In this document: positions 32,263 through 41,719 of the stretch, piece by piece
Position numbering within the stretch: position 1 is the first letter of the stretch
Layout of the letters: the number at the start of each line of letters is the position of its first letter
Source of the DNA: Rhizodiscina lignyota
Lineage: Eukaryota > Ascomycota > Dothideomycetes > Aulographales > Rhizodiscinaceae
Direction: 5' to 3'
NCBI GenBank assembly: GCA_010015805.1
Contig: ML978127.1
Span: 930,001 to 994,000 of the forward strand
DNA: 64,000 nucleotides
Notes under the pieces: generated by a model
What the model saw: the letters and a program-made list of their open reading frames with translations, nothing else
What the model was told of the DNA's origin: nothing
Databases searched by the model: none
Made by a program: the position numbers and the translations under genes

Positions 32263-34519
32263 TCAGAGCCGTGCGTGCTGAGGCTGTCCTCCGCTTCTAA
32301 TCTTATCCCAATCATCTCTTCTGAACAGAACGTAGCCCGCAAGAGCATCGCTCTTCGACCCTTGCCCAACCGCAGCCGGACTCCATAGCATTACATCCTT
32401 GCCCTGTTCTCGCGCCTCGTCGACATCGTTGCCTTCTCCGTAGATCATATCGAGATTGATGCCGTCCTTCTTGAGCGGAATCTTGTTCTGTTTATTATTG
32501 TGCATAGTGCTTGCTGATTTCAGTATGCGAATAAATACGGGAACTGCGTATTTAGGCATGTTTCTTTGTGCGTGCGCGTAGAGCTCGTTGAAAAATTGAG
32601 GATACGACGCTTGCGGAACAGACGGATCGATAGAGACGGCAGCGCATCCCGCTTTGCCGTCGTGCCCTAAAAGATGTTAGACAGGTCTTCCTTTGAAGCA
32701 GCAAATGGCTAGTACCAGGAACTTCGACGCCATATACTATCGCTTCTTGCACGCCCGCGAATCTCCCCAGCACTTCCGAGACCTCCGCAGTGGAGACATT
32801 CTCGCTCTTCCACCGGTAGGTGTCTCCTAATCTATCCAGGAAATACCACCGCCCATCCGTTGTTCTTCGCAAGGCGTCTCCAGTACGGTAATATAGATCG
32901 CCCTTCTTCAATACATTACGCTCAAACTTCTTCGCGGTCGCTTCATCGTTCCCATAGTATCTGGACACAAGCAGATTAGCAAGGAAGTCCAGAAACTCAA
33001 GACTTCATTGCAAAGCCTCACCCTGTGAATCCAGATTCATTCTCCATCCTCACGAGCATTTCTCCCCCTTCCTCGTAAGGTTTTCTCTTTCCCAGGCCCG
33101 TCTTCGGGTCCCTCCATATGCCCCCAGATTCATGGTCTACCTCTACCGGAACATATGTATCCCTCAATTTCCAACGCCAATAAGCGCCGTGATGTCCAAC
33201 GGCGTTTTGGAGGTACGGTCCTTTGCTGACATTGAGGAGAGCGAAGACCCCTTCAGAGCTATTGAAGAACTCTCCGACTGTCTCAATTCCAAATCTATTC
33301 TGAAACTTTTCCCATACGTCTGGTCTCATACCGTTTCCATACATGACTCTAACATTGTGTTGGCGGTCCAGTGGGCTCGGAGGTGTGGACAGAAGGTATC
33401 TCGCCGTCTCGCCTACGTATACAAAGGCGGTGGCTTTGGAATCTCGTATGTCTTCCCAGAACCTCGAGGTGCTAAATCGTTTGCCAATGCAGAGAGTGAT
33501 GCCGGAGAGCAGACAGGTCATGGCGACAGTACCGCCTGTACCATGGTACATTGGCATGCAATCGTACCATCTGTCACAATTTGGTCCAGATTTCAGTCCG
33601 AGACTGCTTGTTCTTGGCGCAGCGAGTATTGTACCTCTTGCCGTTGGGAAGCTTATTACGAGTTAGCTGTAGTCTATCACCACATTGTTTGCAATCACTT
33701 ACGGGCAAGCTTTTGGCATTCCCGTTGAGCCACTGTGGCGTATTAGCGAAAACTTGTCTGGGCCAAGCATCATCGCCATGCCATGGAGAATGACTCACCT
33801 CGTGTAAAGTAGGCACATTGGGCTCTCCGGTTTCATATCTCTTTGATAGCTGGCATCCACAGGCTCGCTGCTCATGCTCTCAATTTCACGTTTAGTTGGC
33901 CCATCCAAGACGATGATTGTCATTCCGAGCTCTTTCTCTAGTCTCTCTCGAACCTCCTCAATCCGTGCCCTGCAGTCCTCATCTCCGTCGACAACGAGCG
34001 TCTTCGCCCGGCTGACTTTGATGCAGTGGACTAAGCTCTCTCCGGAAAGATTAAAGTTGATCAGTCCCGCTCCGCATCCCACCTGCCAAGTTCCAAGTAG
34101 AGTAAAAGCAAAGTCCGGGGTATTAGTGAGGTAGAAAGCTATCATATTGTTTGGCCGCAGTCCGCTTCGTGCGAAGTACTGTGCGAACTTGTTGCTCTGT
34201 ACATACGTCTCCTGCCAATTGTAGCACCCGTTGCGAGACCAGATACACTGCGTCGACGCAGGCATACTCTTGACTGTCTCTTCAAAGTAATACCAGAGAC
34301 AGTACCGTTCAGTGCGAGCTGTGTATTACACAAGAAAACAACATCAGTCAAATTCAGGGAGTCAAAATCTCTCCAACACGTACCGGTCTCCTGGAGCCGC
34401 TTCTCCATGTCCTTCACCCTGCGCGACTGTCCAAAATCTTTTCGGATGTGCCATTTCGCATCCACGTATGCCGCCGCGGCAACTGCACCAGCCGCCGCTG
34501 CTGCTATCGGAACTGCCAT
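32263..34519 (-). CDS. Fat1-type very-long-chain acyl-CoA synthetase / fatty acid transporter
   Basis: Six exons were resolved: 34519-34384, 34318-33799, 33732-33703, 33651-33022, 32960-32716 and 32666-32263. Introns are 65, 66, 51, 61 and 49 nt, and the product is 654 residues. Exon 3 is only 30 nt and completes the AMP-binding signature YTSGSTGMPKACPFPTARG. The N-terminus (AVPIAAAAAGAVAAAAYVDA) is a hydrophobic anchor. Later come MPMYHGTGGTVAMTCLLSG, YRTGDALRRTTDG and the FATP/VLACS motif YFLDRLGDTYRWKSENVST, which separates this branch from ordinary acyl-CoA synthetases. Fat1-type proteins couple fatty-acid uptake to CoA activation at the plasma membrane, lipid droplets or peroxisomes. The C-terminus ends QPQHARL; no clear SKL-type peroxisomal signal is seen. 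Length matches yeast Fat1 (669). Confidence 0.92.
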
Positions 34520-35360
34520 TGTATAGTGTTAGCGATTATGCATGCAATTAAAGATGAGTTTCAAGCTCGAATTTAAAGAACAGTAGAAGGAAACCCCTGA
34601 GCATTTCCGGGTTGGGGCAGTCTCACCTGTCGCCATCCTGATGTGCAAGGTCCAATACGGCCGGAACGCAGTGGCTTTATCACTGTTTAATCGCGCCGAA
34701 CGCCGTCCAGCAACCGCTTTATATCGCAAGCTTCGTCCGCTGAGGCTGCAATCATATAAGCTGCCAAGTCATACAGTCGTGCACCTCTTGTCGAATCGGT
34801 GTCTGTCTCGGGTCGGTCTCTTTCAACCTCGGCGTCGCATGGATCCGTCCTGGGCATGCATGAACTGGGGTGTCAGCTTCGACACAACGGCACTTCTTCA
34901 CGGACCGTGTACCGATGCTTGGAACTTATCCCCGCGCGGCTAGGAGAGCGGGACGAAGAGGCGGTAGATTCATGGCTTGCATTCTTGGACGTTCGCTTGA
35001 GTTTGATCTTCGTTCATGACATTTATCTGGGTTTGGAGTATGCTGCATGGGCCATGGGTTGACATTTCAGACAATGCGCGAAGGTACGTGCATACGGAAT
35101 TAAAAAGTTTCCTTGCAGGGAAGACGCTTACGCTTTCACTTTAGATGTTGATTACTCTGCAGAGTGCCTCTGTACATGATAAAGGAATGATAAACGAGTT
35201 CACCAAAACTTGGTGTATAGATCTAGGGAAATAGATTAATTCTCCTGTTAATTATCCCTAATATGCCTTCAAGAGGTCAATCACAGGGAACGCGACATGA
35301 CGGGTATACGCGGAACGCTAAGAAATAAATACAGTGGAGCTTGAAAAATACAAATAACTC
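34520..35360. other. Intergenic, 0.84 kb
   Basis: 5' flank of the acyl-CoA synthetase gene and 3' flank of the PEBP-like gene. No coding region or repeat is recognised. Confidence 0.55.
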
Positions 35361-36994
35361 TCAAATGAGCAATCTTGCGAATGCAGCCATGACCACGAAG
35401 CTGATCGATCCTGCGTTGTTTAGGCGCGCACCTGCATTCGCGGTGATTTGCGCTGTTGAACTGGAAGTTGTGCCGGAAGGAGCCGATGTTTGCGATGTCA
35501 AGGATATCAATGCCGTCACGGAGGAAGAGCTTGAAGATTGACCAACTACAATAGTCGATGTATGGGTTTTGGTGTTCGTGCTAGTGAAGACGATAGTTGT
35601 GGATGGGTGTGCTGTGCCTCGCGCCGATGAGCCCCTGTTTTGGCTTTCACATATCGACTGAACGAAAGACTGAGAGCTAGTCATGGACTTTGAGCTTGTG
35701 GTCCCGACGACAGTCACACTAGAACATGAAGTCGACTTAGAGGTGATTTTGGACGCATCAGAAGTGATGGATTTAAATATAGTAGTCGCTGTGGCAAGAG
35801 AGTTCGATTGCGAAGAGGACGAATGGGAAGAGCTTGATCTCAAAGAGCTCAGCCGCGACGCCGATTGGGAGCTCCTACCCGTTACAGAAGAGCTTTCCGG
35901 AGAGGTGGAAGTTTGCACAACTGGACTAGAAGGCTCAGTCCTTGCTGGAGAGGTTGTGTGCGAGAGGGATGTGTGAACAGTAGTTGAGGTCTTTGTGGAT
36001 GCTTGTGATGAAGTGCTCTCCACCAATGTCGAGGTGGCACTTGAAGTTGACGGCTGACTGGTCGTTGTCACGATCTCGCTTGTCTTAGAAGTTTTAGAAT
36101 CTGTTGATGTTTTAGTACTTTTGAGAATCGATGATGAATTCGTCGAACAGGGAACCGTCGATGTAAATGTGATATGCTCTGTGGTAGTTGTGGCATTTTT
36201 ATGAATAGTGGCTGAAGAAGAGATCGAGACCATGTTTCCCAACGAGAACTTGGAAGACTTGGACAAAGTCGAAGCCCACACCCAGGAAGCAGATGGAGCC
36301 TTTGTTGTGGGCGTTGTGGCTTTCGAAGATGTTGAGATTGAAGCCCTTATTGATTTCGATGCGGCAGAACGGGAAACTGTTGTGGTTGCGGTATTCGACG
36401 TTTGAGAATGAATAGTTTCGGTATTCTTACCACTACAAGCATTCTTTTCGCCGCCAAGATCGACCTGCATATCCATCGTGGAGAGACGCGTAAGATTGTT
36501 TACTGTTTCAAAGCCCATCACGTTAAACGCTAATCCTTCCCTTGGCACTGCATTGGCCTTGAACCCTGATGGCTGCTGATACAGGCAGAAGACGTACTCG
36601 CGGGCATCACCAGACTCCTGGAATGCGCCTGGAGGTTGATATGATTGCTTCGGCGAAGTATTTGATATGCATCGCTGTCCCTGCACAGGCACTTCGAACT
36701 TGGTCTGAAGGTAGTGCAACTTCTGATCCTCCGGGCACGTATTGTCGTACATGACGATAATGTATTTCTGGGAACGGTCGACATTGGCTAAGCCTCCCAA
36801 ATTGAACATTGGGATGTCCGCGGCATCTGTGAAACCATTAGTGAATCTGAAATGAGAGACTTGCTGAGGGACTTATCATGTCTAGTAAATGCCCCATTCG
36901 ATCCTGGCGGTCCACTATACAAGACTTGGAAGTCCACGGCGGTCGCAAACGAAGCAAAAGCAATAGCAGAACCGAGAAAAGGGGTAAATAACAT
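35361..36994 (-). CDS. Secreted PEBP-like protein with Ser/Thr stalk and GPI-anchor signal
   Basis: Two exons, 36994-36921 and 36846-35361 (74-nt intron with GTATAG donor and TTTCAG acceptor), give 519 residues. The join is less certain than the rest, because other donors near 36880-36920 could be used. A signal peptide is clear: MLFTPFLGSAIAFASFATAV. Residues ~35-150 resemble the phosphatidylethanolamine-binding fold: KYIIVMYDNTCPEDQKLHYL, SYQPPGAFQESGDAREYVFC, LYQQPSGFKANAVPREGLAF and NVMGFETVNN. About 330 residues of Ser/Thr-rich, mucin-like sequence follow. The hydrophobic end, SISFVVMAAFARLLI after small residues, fits a GPI-attachment signal. The protein is probably displayed at the cell wall. 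The ligand is unknown, and the canonical PEBP anion-pocket residues are only partly recognisable. Confidence 0.82.
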
Positions 36995-37914
36995 TTTATT
37001 ATAAGCGGCTGTGATCAAGTTTGTAAGGGCCAGGGTCGCTCCAGAAGGGGGGATCATTGTTTATGTTTCATGTGGCACTACTCTGGGCTCTACTGGGGCC
37101 CGATATTGCAGAATGATGAGCGGCACGCGGAAAATGAACGCTCTTTGTTTGAAGAGCGTTGAATATAGCAAATACAAAGGATTGATAATGAGATCTTAAG
37201 ATGACAAGGAGAACGATTGTGAATGAAGTGGGTTCCCAGACAAAGGACAGCGTGTGCTACCTAATAGCTATGCAAACAGAGTGAACGATTCGAATAGAGG
37301 GGCAAAGCTAATCCTTTGCCCCATTGGACTTGCCGATAGCGGATTATCGAAGCCTTGTAGACAATCGAGCGGCACTGCAAGATAATGGTGGGCGGAGAGC
37401 CAGTATTCAGGTCAGTGACTTCGAGGCTTCTCACATGCCAAACTGCGTTGGAAAAGATGAAGCCCCTCGAATTGGATCCGATTGCAAAGATTCAATATTA
37501 GCATTCAGATGGAGTGCTTGTCTTATTCAATGTGACAATGCTTTACGCGAATACATAAAGGTCTTATGCATCGATCCAAGCACGGCTTACGCGAAGACGA
37601 GCGATACACAAGGCGGCTCTGCAGGAACTCGCACGGCTGAGATCAGATAAAGGACTCCTTAGACGTTGAGAATGCGTATTCATTGTTGGTTGATAAGGCA
37701 TGATCGGCAGAGGGGCATGCACATGCACCAAGGGCACTTGGCACGTTATCCCGATCTAGACTAGTGCAACATCATCGCGTAATCCCTGCTTTTGTTTACA
37801 AAACTGACAACCACAACAACAACAACAACATCGTCCTCTCATCAGGCAGACCTAATACCCTAAACCAATACGCACAATGTAGCTGTCGCCACGCCCCACA
37901 TTCTTTTATATACT
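36995..37914. other. Divergent intergenic, 0.9 kb
   Basis: Lies between the PEBP-like gene (minus) and the ankyrin gene (plus). A short CAA-type trinucleotide run (about 37811-37830) lies in the probable leader of the ankyrin gene. A plus-strand frame at 37324-37650 lacks an ATG at its head and is not called. Confidence 0.55.
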
Positions 37915-39765
37915 ATGATATCTCTCGAGTTATTCGGTTTCAGACTATCCTTGGAGACCGCGGCCGAGACGATCGCTTCAACAATGGAGATGCACGCCGA
38001 AAATTCGCTTTTCGCTCGCCTTTTGCAACCGCAAACCGCATTCACTATCGCATGTTTGGGTTTCACTGTTCTTGCTGTATTTTCTGTTTGGCAAAATCGC
38101 GAAGGCCTCGGTCAAGGAAAGAATCAGGAGTTGCCAGCCAAGCTAAGGAAGAAAGACGACCTACAAGTGAGATTCGAGGAGCGGGGAGAGAGGGATGATG
38201 AATTAGAGGTGGAAACTACTGCCGACGATGCACCAGAAGTGGAGTCGCATATATCCATCATATCACGACTAACTTCAGCCTGTGCCGATGTCACGGGGAT
38301 TCTACACCGCGCATCGATTGGAACCGATGCTCTGAGATCGCAGATGCCAATGTTGCTGGATGAATTTTCCGCAATGATCGGGGTTTTGTGCCAAATCCAA
38401 CAACTACTTGCTAAAGATCCGACGTGTTTCTTCTCGAAGACAGGATTGGCAGCTGTATTCGACACGGCTTCAACTGGTATCCTCGCTACCTGTGCATCTA
38501 TCAAGGCGGAATTCCTACAGAGGACCAAGCCAGATGTCGGCCAGCTTCTGTTACAGACTCGAAATTATCGATCGACTCTGGACTTTGTGCGCTCGAATTT
38601 GGAACCGCAGAGCCCCACTGAGAGCACAAGGCCAGTGGTGCGATTCGGACAAACGGACTCATCCTTTGTGCCGGGACATAAACGCTCTCTCACAGTTCCA
38701 GTTCCGCAGCACTCGACCTCCATCGTTAGTCCGGGCGCGGAGGTGAAGAAATGGCTTGAGGAGCCACCGGAATCTGAAGGCTCAACGGAAGGAGAACAAC
38801 TCCCCGAATACACGCCACTCCCTGCACCCGCTCTCATCACGCAGTCAAACATGTCGATCAAGCGCAATGTTGTCTCGATGTCAGACATTCATAGGGCATT
38901 GGCGGAAAATGATGGCAGCGAAGCGTTGCATAAACTTTTGGGCACAGGCATCGATCCGAATGCGTTGTACGGACGACTAAGTCGGACTGCCCTGCACGAA
39001 GCTGCACGTCTCAACAAATCAACGTGCATTGGCCTTCTCATTGGTGCTGGTGCACTGGTTGACTCCGAAGACAGTAAAGGAGATACTGCTCTACACCTGG
39101 CGTCCTGGGAAGGTCACGTAGAGTCTTGTTCCGCTTTAATTAACGCAGGCGCCGACATCGATCGTCTGAGTGGGCGTGACGGCTGCACTCCGCTCTTTTG
39201 TGCCATTGGAGGAAAGCATATCGACCTTGTGCGGCTGTTCTTGAAGCGCGGCGCGCGTGTGGCGATGAAAAGCCCAACGGAGATGTACCCGCTGCATCAA
39301 GCAAGCGTAACGGGTCAGGCTGCTATCTGCGAAGTCTTGCTGGCAGCTGGAGCACAAGTCGATGTCACTGACAAGGAGAAGAACACCCCGCTCCATTATG
39401 CTGCAACGATCGGTAAAGTTGATACGATTAAGCTTCTTCTCGCTCACGGAGCAGACGTAGATGCAAGGCAGGAGACGGGCATGACGCCGCTCCATTGGGC
39501 GTGTCATAAAGGGCATGAGGGAGCTCTGAAAGTACTCCTTGATGCCGGAGCGGAGGAGGACGAACGAGCAGATGGTGATGCGACACCTTTATGCTGCGCG
39601 GCAAGTAGAGGCCATATCTCGTGTGTGAAGATGCTTCTCAAGAAGGGCGCAGATAAAAGGTTAGCATGTCAGGCTTGGGATGGCGGATCTGGCACACCAC
39701 TACAACTGGCGAAGAGAAATGGGCATAAGGACGTGGTGGCGCTCCTACAATCTCATGGGAGATGA
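37915..39765 (+). CDS. Ankyrin-repeat protein with N-terminal membrane segment
   Basis: Single exon of 616 residues. A hydrophobic segment, TAFTIACLGFTVLAVFSVW, lies at residues ~41-60. Residues ~100-210 are predicted helical (ISRLTSACADVTGILHRA, MLLDEFSAMIGVLCQIQQLL), loosely like the helical N-terminal domains of fungal ankyrin and NLR-like proteins. A disordered Ser/Pro linker follows. About eight ankyrin repeats fill residues ~320-616, with TPLH-type cores: GDTALHLASWEGHVESC, NTPLHYAATIGKVDTIKLLL and TGMTPLHWACHKGHEGALKV. Ankyrin repeats mediate protein contacts; no enzymatic domain is present. An alternative start is the in-frame ATG at 37984, which has a better context and keeps the membrane segment. 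Function unknown. Confidence 0.88.
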   Translation: MISLELFGFRLSLETAAETIASTMEMHAENSLFARLLQPQTAFTIACLGFTVLAVFSVWQNREGLGQGKNQELPAKLRKKDDLQVRFEERGERDDELEVETTADDAPEVESHISIISRLTSACADVTGILHRASIGTDALRSQMPMLLDEFSAMIGVLCQIQQLLAKDPTCFFSKTGLAAVFDTASTGILATCASIKAEFLQRTKPDVGQLLLQTRNYRSTLDFVRSNLEPQSPTESTRPVVRFGQTDSSFVPGHKRSLTVPVPQHSTSIVSPGAEVKKWLEEPPESEGSTEGEQLPEYTPLPAPALITQSNMSIKRNVVSMSDIHRALAENDGSEALHKLLGTGIDPNALYGRLSRTALHEAARLNKSTCIGLLIGAGALVDSEDSKGDTALHLASWEGHVESCSALINAGADIDRLSGRDGCTPLFCAIGGKHIDLVRLFLKRGARVAMKSPTEMYPLHQASVTGQAAICEVLLAAGAQVDVTDKEKNTPLHYAATIGKVDTIKLLLAHGADVDARQETGMTPLHWACHKGHEGALKVLLDAGAEEDERADGDATPLCCAASRGHISCVKMLLKKGADKRLACQAWDGGSGTPLQLAKRNGHKDVVALLQSHGR

Positions 39766-40398
39766 TGGGTGGGACGATTGAATGTAGCTTGATATGATTG
39801 AGGAGGTGATGATGTGATGGGCTCAATCTTCTGTGTTTGGCTGGTATATACCCTCCTGAAGTTTTGACTGTGTTGTGAAATTCAATATTTCTACTGATAA
39901 TTTTTTATATCGACGTTCTGCTTCCTGGCATTACAACTCCCTCTCTCTCTATCTCTCTGTGACAGACCGTAGATAAATTGTACTATAACGTCCAAGTTTG
40001 GGAAAAGCGTTGCTGTCACATTTGGACGTCCAAAGAAGTCTCGAAATTCGCGGGGATTCTCGATACCCAATACGACGCATGTTTACCACCACCATTGGAC
40101 GTCCAAACCCCTAGATTCATTGGCGTATTTGCACGTCCAGACAGGCTCTTTAAAGTTTCCGCCATCCTGCGAATACAATGTTGATCTAGCTGCCACTTTC
40201 AGACATCCAGCAGAGCCTGCTTTTGCCAGCGTCCTTACTAATCCAGGCTTGGGGTTGTACATCCATACTGACGGATATTTGGATGTCCAAAAGTGTCACT
40301 TTCTCCCCAGTCGTCTTTGTATGTTCAACAATGTGCTACGTCATCCGAGTTGACATATTTATCTTAAGGTCCCTTAGCTTTAGATGTCCAACGACTGT
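39766..40398. other. Convergent intergenic, 0.63 kb, with palindrome cluster
   Basis: Contains a short CT-rich run (about 39938-39960) and the cluster of TGGACGTCCA-type palindromes listed separately. No coding region is recognised. Confidence 0.6.
39988..40391. repeat. Cluster of TTTGGACGTCCAAA palindromes and half-sites
   Basis: A perfect 14-bp palindrome, TTTGGACGTCCAAA, lies at 40021-40034. The 12-bp core TTGGACGTCCAA recurs at 40095-40106, and a one-mismatch copy TTTGGATGTCCAAA lies at 40278-40291. Half-sites occur at 39988-39995 (ACGTCCAA), 40133-40139 (ACGTCCA) and 40383-40391 (GATGTCCAA). Flanking sequence is not shared between copies, so this is not a simple tandem repeat. Spacing is irregular (33-145 bp). 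Confidence 0.65.
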
Positions 40399-40778
40399 TC
40401 AGGACCCATTTCGGTCATGATCTTTCTTTGGCTCTTGTTGCGTAGTTTGGCCGGCGGCACCTGATCCAGCAATTGTCTCCTCGCCCAAGACTTTACTTGC
40501 GGCCATGAACCTGACATTGTCAAGCGTCAGTATTTCTCCTTGTTTCCACCTCGAACGCGATGTAATTTCTCCACTCACATTCCGCCCGCGTATCCTCCTA
40601 GTCCTCTCATACTCTCCGCCTGGACTGACGTCATGCGAAGCAGATTCTCGAGGTCCGCAACATTCGCAGTAAGCTGTGCGAGCTGTGATTGAAGGTGCGA
40701 GAGCTGGCGCGGCTTCTGAGACGGGACAGTGCTGAGGCGGGAGCCGGTGGTCGATTGAGGGCGCGGAAGTTGAGACAT
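40399..40778 (-). CDS. HSK3: DASH complex subunit Hsk3
   Basis: Two exons, 40778-40579 and 40510-40399 (68-nt intron), encode 103 residues. The core is the short Hsk3 coiled-coil: RQLSHLQSQLAQLTANVADL, ENLLRMTSVQAESMRGLGGY, then AGGM joined across the intron to FMAASKVLGEE. Hsk3 is a small subunit of the ten-protein DASH/Dam1 ring at the outer kinetochore, which couples chromosomes to microtubule plus ends. The N-terminus is a short disordered Pro/Ser stretch. The C-terminus adds a charged tail ending DHDRNGS. A hydrophobic-looking upstream extension in frame begins with TTG and was not used. The gene is divergent, 288 bp from the next plus-strand gene. Confidence 0.94.
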
Positions 40779-41066
40779 TGCTGAAAACAATGGAGCCCAG
40801 TCTGATCAAATGGAGGAGGACGTGATATGTTTGAGTCGTGTGTCTACAGCTACAGCAAGCTCGCAGCAGTGGATCATCTGGGATGTGGAGAAAGCGCGCT
40901 AAAGACACGGTCACGTGCAACCTACGAAGATGGACGGGAGCCGAGGCCGAGACCGGGAATCTCCCAGAGGCTTTCATCTCGTCTTTCTATTCTTCAAGTC
41001 CGAAAATTCTGATAGCTTTTCTCTCAGCCAAAACCTTGCACCACAAAGAGCCTGAGATCGACAGAT
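40779..41066. promoter_or_regulatory. 288-bp divergent promoter (HSK3 / small membrane protein)
   Basis: Start codons at 40778 (minus) and 41067 (plus) face apart across 288 bp. No factor site is claimed. Confidence 0.5.
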
Positions 41067-41438
41067 ATGTCACAGCAGACCACGAAGCGAGTGATTCTGA
41101 CTGGTGCCATTGCTGCAATCACGATCGTTGGCGCATACACTGGCGCGACAATAAAGACAGATAATGAGAAGCAAACTGTAAGCATACGCCTTTATTTCAG
41201 CTTCAGTAATTACCTTCGGCCAATTATGGCACTTCTGAGCCTATGTCCATCTGTCTGGAAGCAATTGACACTTTCGCAGACCCGAAAAAAGTTCGAGGAA
41301 GCTACTCCTGAACAGATGATTGAACAGCTGGAGAGAGCCAAATCACAACTTCTGTACCAGCGTGGCGAGCTTGAGAAGAAAATTCGACAACTTCACGAGC
41401 GACAAAAGGCAAGGAACACCTCTGGATCGGAGAGTTGA
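41067..41438 (+). CDS. Small single-pass membrane protein with coiled coil
   Basis: Two exons, 41067-41177 and 41280-41438 (102-nt intron), encode 89 residues. The start MSQQTTKRVILTGAIAAITI leads into a Gly/Ala/Ile-rich helix of about 20 residues ending VGAYTGATIK. A charged coiled coil follows: RKKFEEATPEQMIEQLERAK, SQLLYQRGELEKKIRQLHER. The layout, a short N-terminus, one helix and a soluble helical tail, is common among small mitochondrial inner-membrane assembly factors. I do not recognise a named family and no function is assigned. Frame and phase agree across the intron. Confidence 0.8.
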   Translation: MSQQTTKRVILTGAIAAITIVGAYTGATIKTDNEKQTVSIRLYFSFSNYLRPIMALLSLCPSVWKQLTLSQTRKKFEEATPEQMIEQLERAKSQLLYQRGELEKKIRQLHERQKARNTSGSES

Positions 41439-41719
41439 TTTCCCTCAACGAAAGTATCAATCTACTGGAATCCGGATGATCGAGACCAGTGTACTGCTGC
41501 ACCACCATCACGGACTTTGAATAGTGGCGCTCAGCCGGGCATCAGTATTTATATATTATGGCATTGATCGATTTAGCCACTCCAAAACCAGGAATTACAG
41601 TGCCAATTGCTCGATCTTCAACATTACGGGCCGATGACTTCGCCCCCGTCTCGCAGCATGAGTACCTCATCGGAAATATAATTAAAGCGGCATTTATATC
41701 CTTACAATTCCTAATGGGA

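Noticed and set aside
37324-37650. 108-codon plus-strand frame before the ankyrin gene
   Set aside because: Starts with TTG and shows no protein family features.
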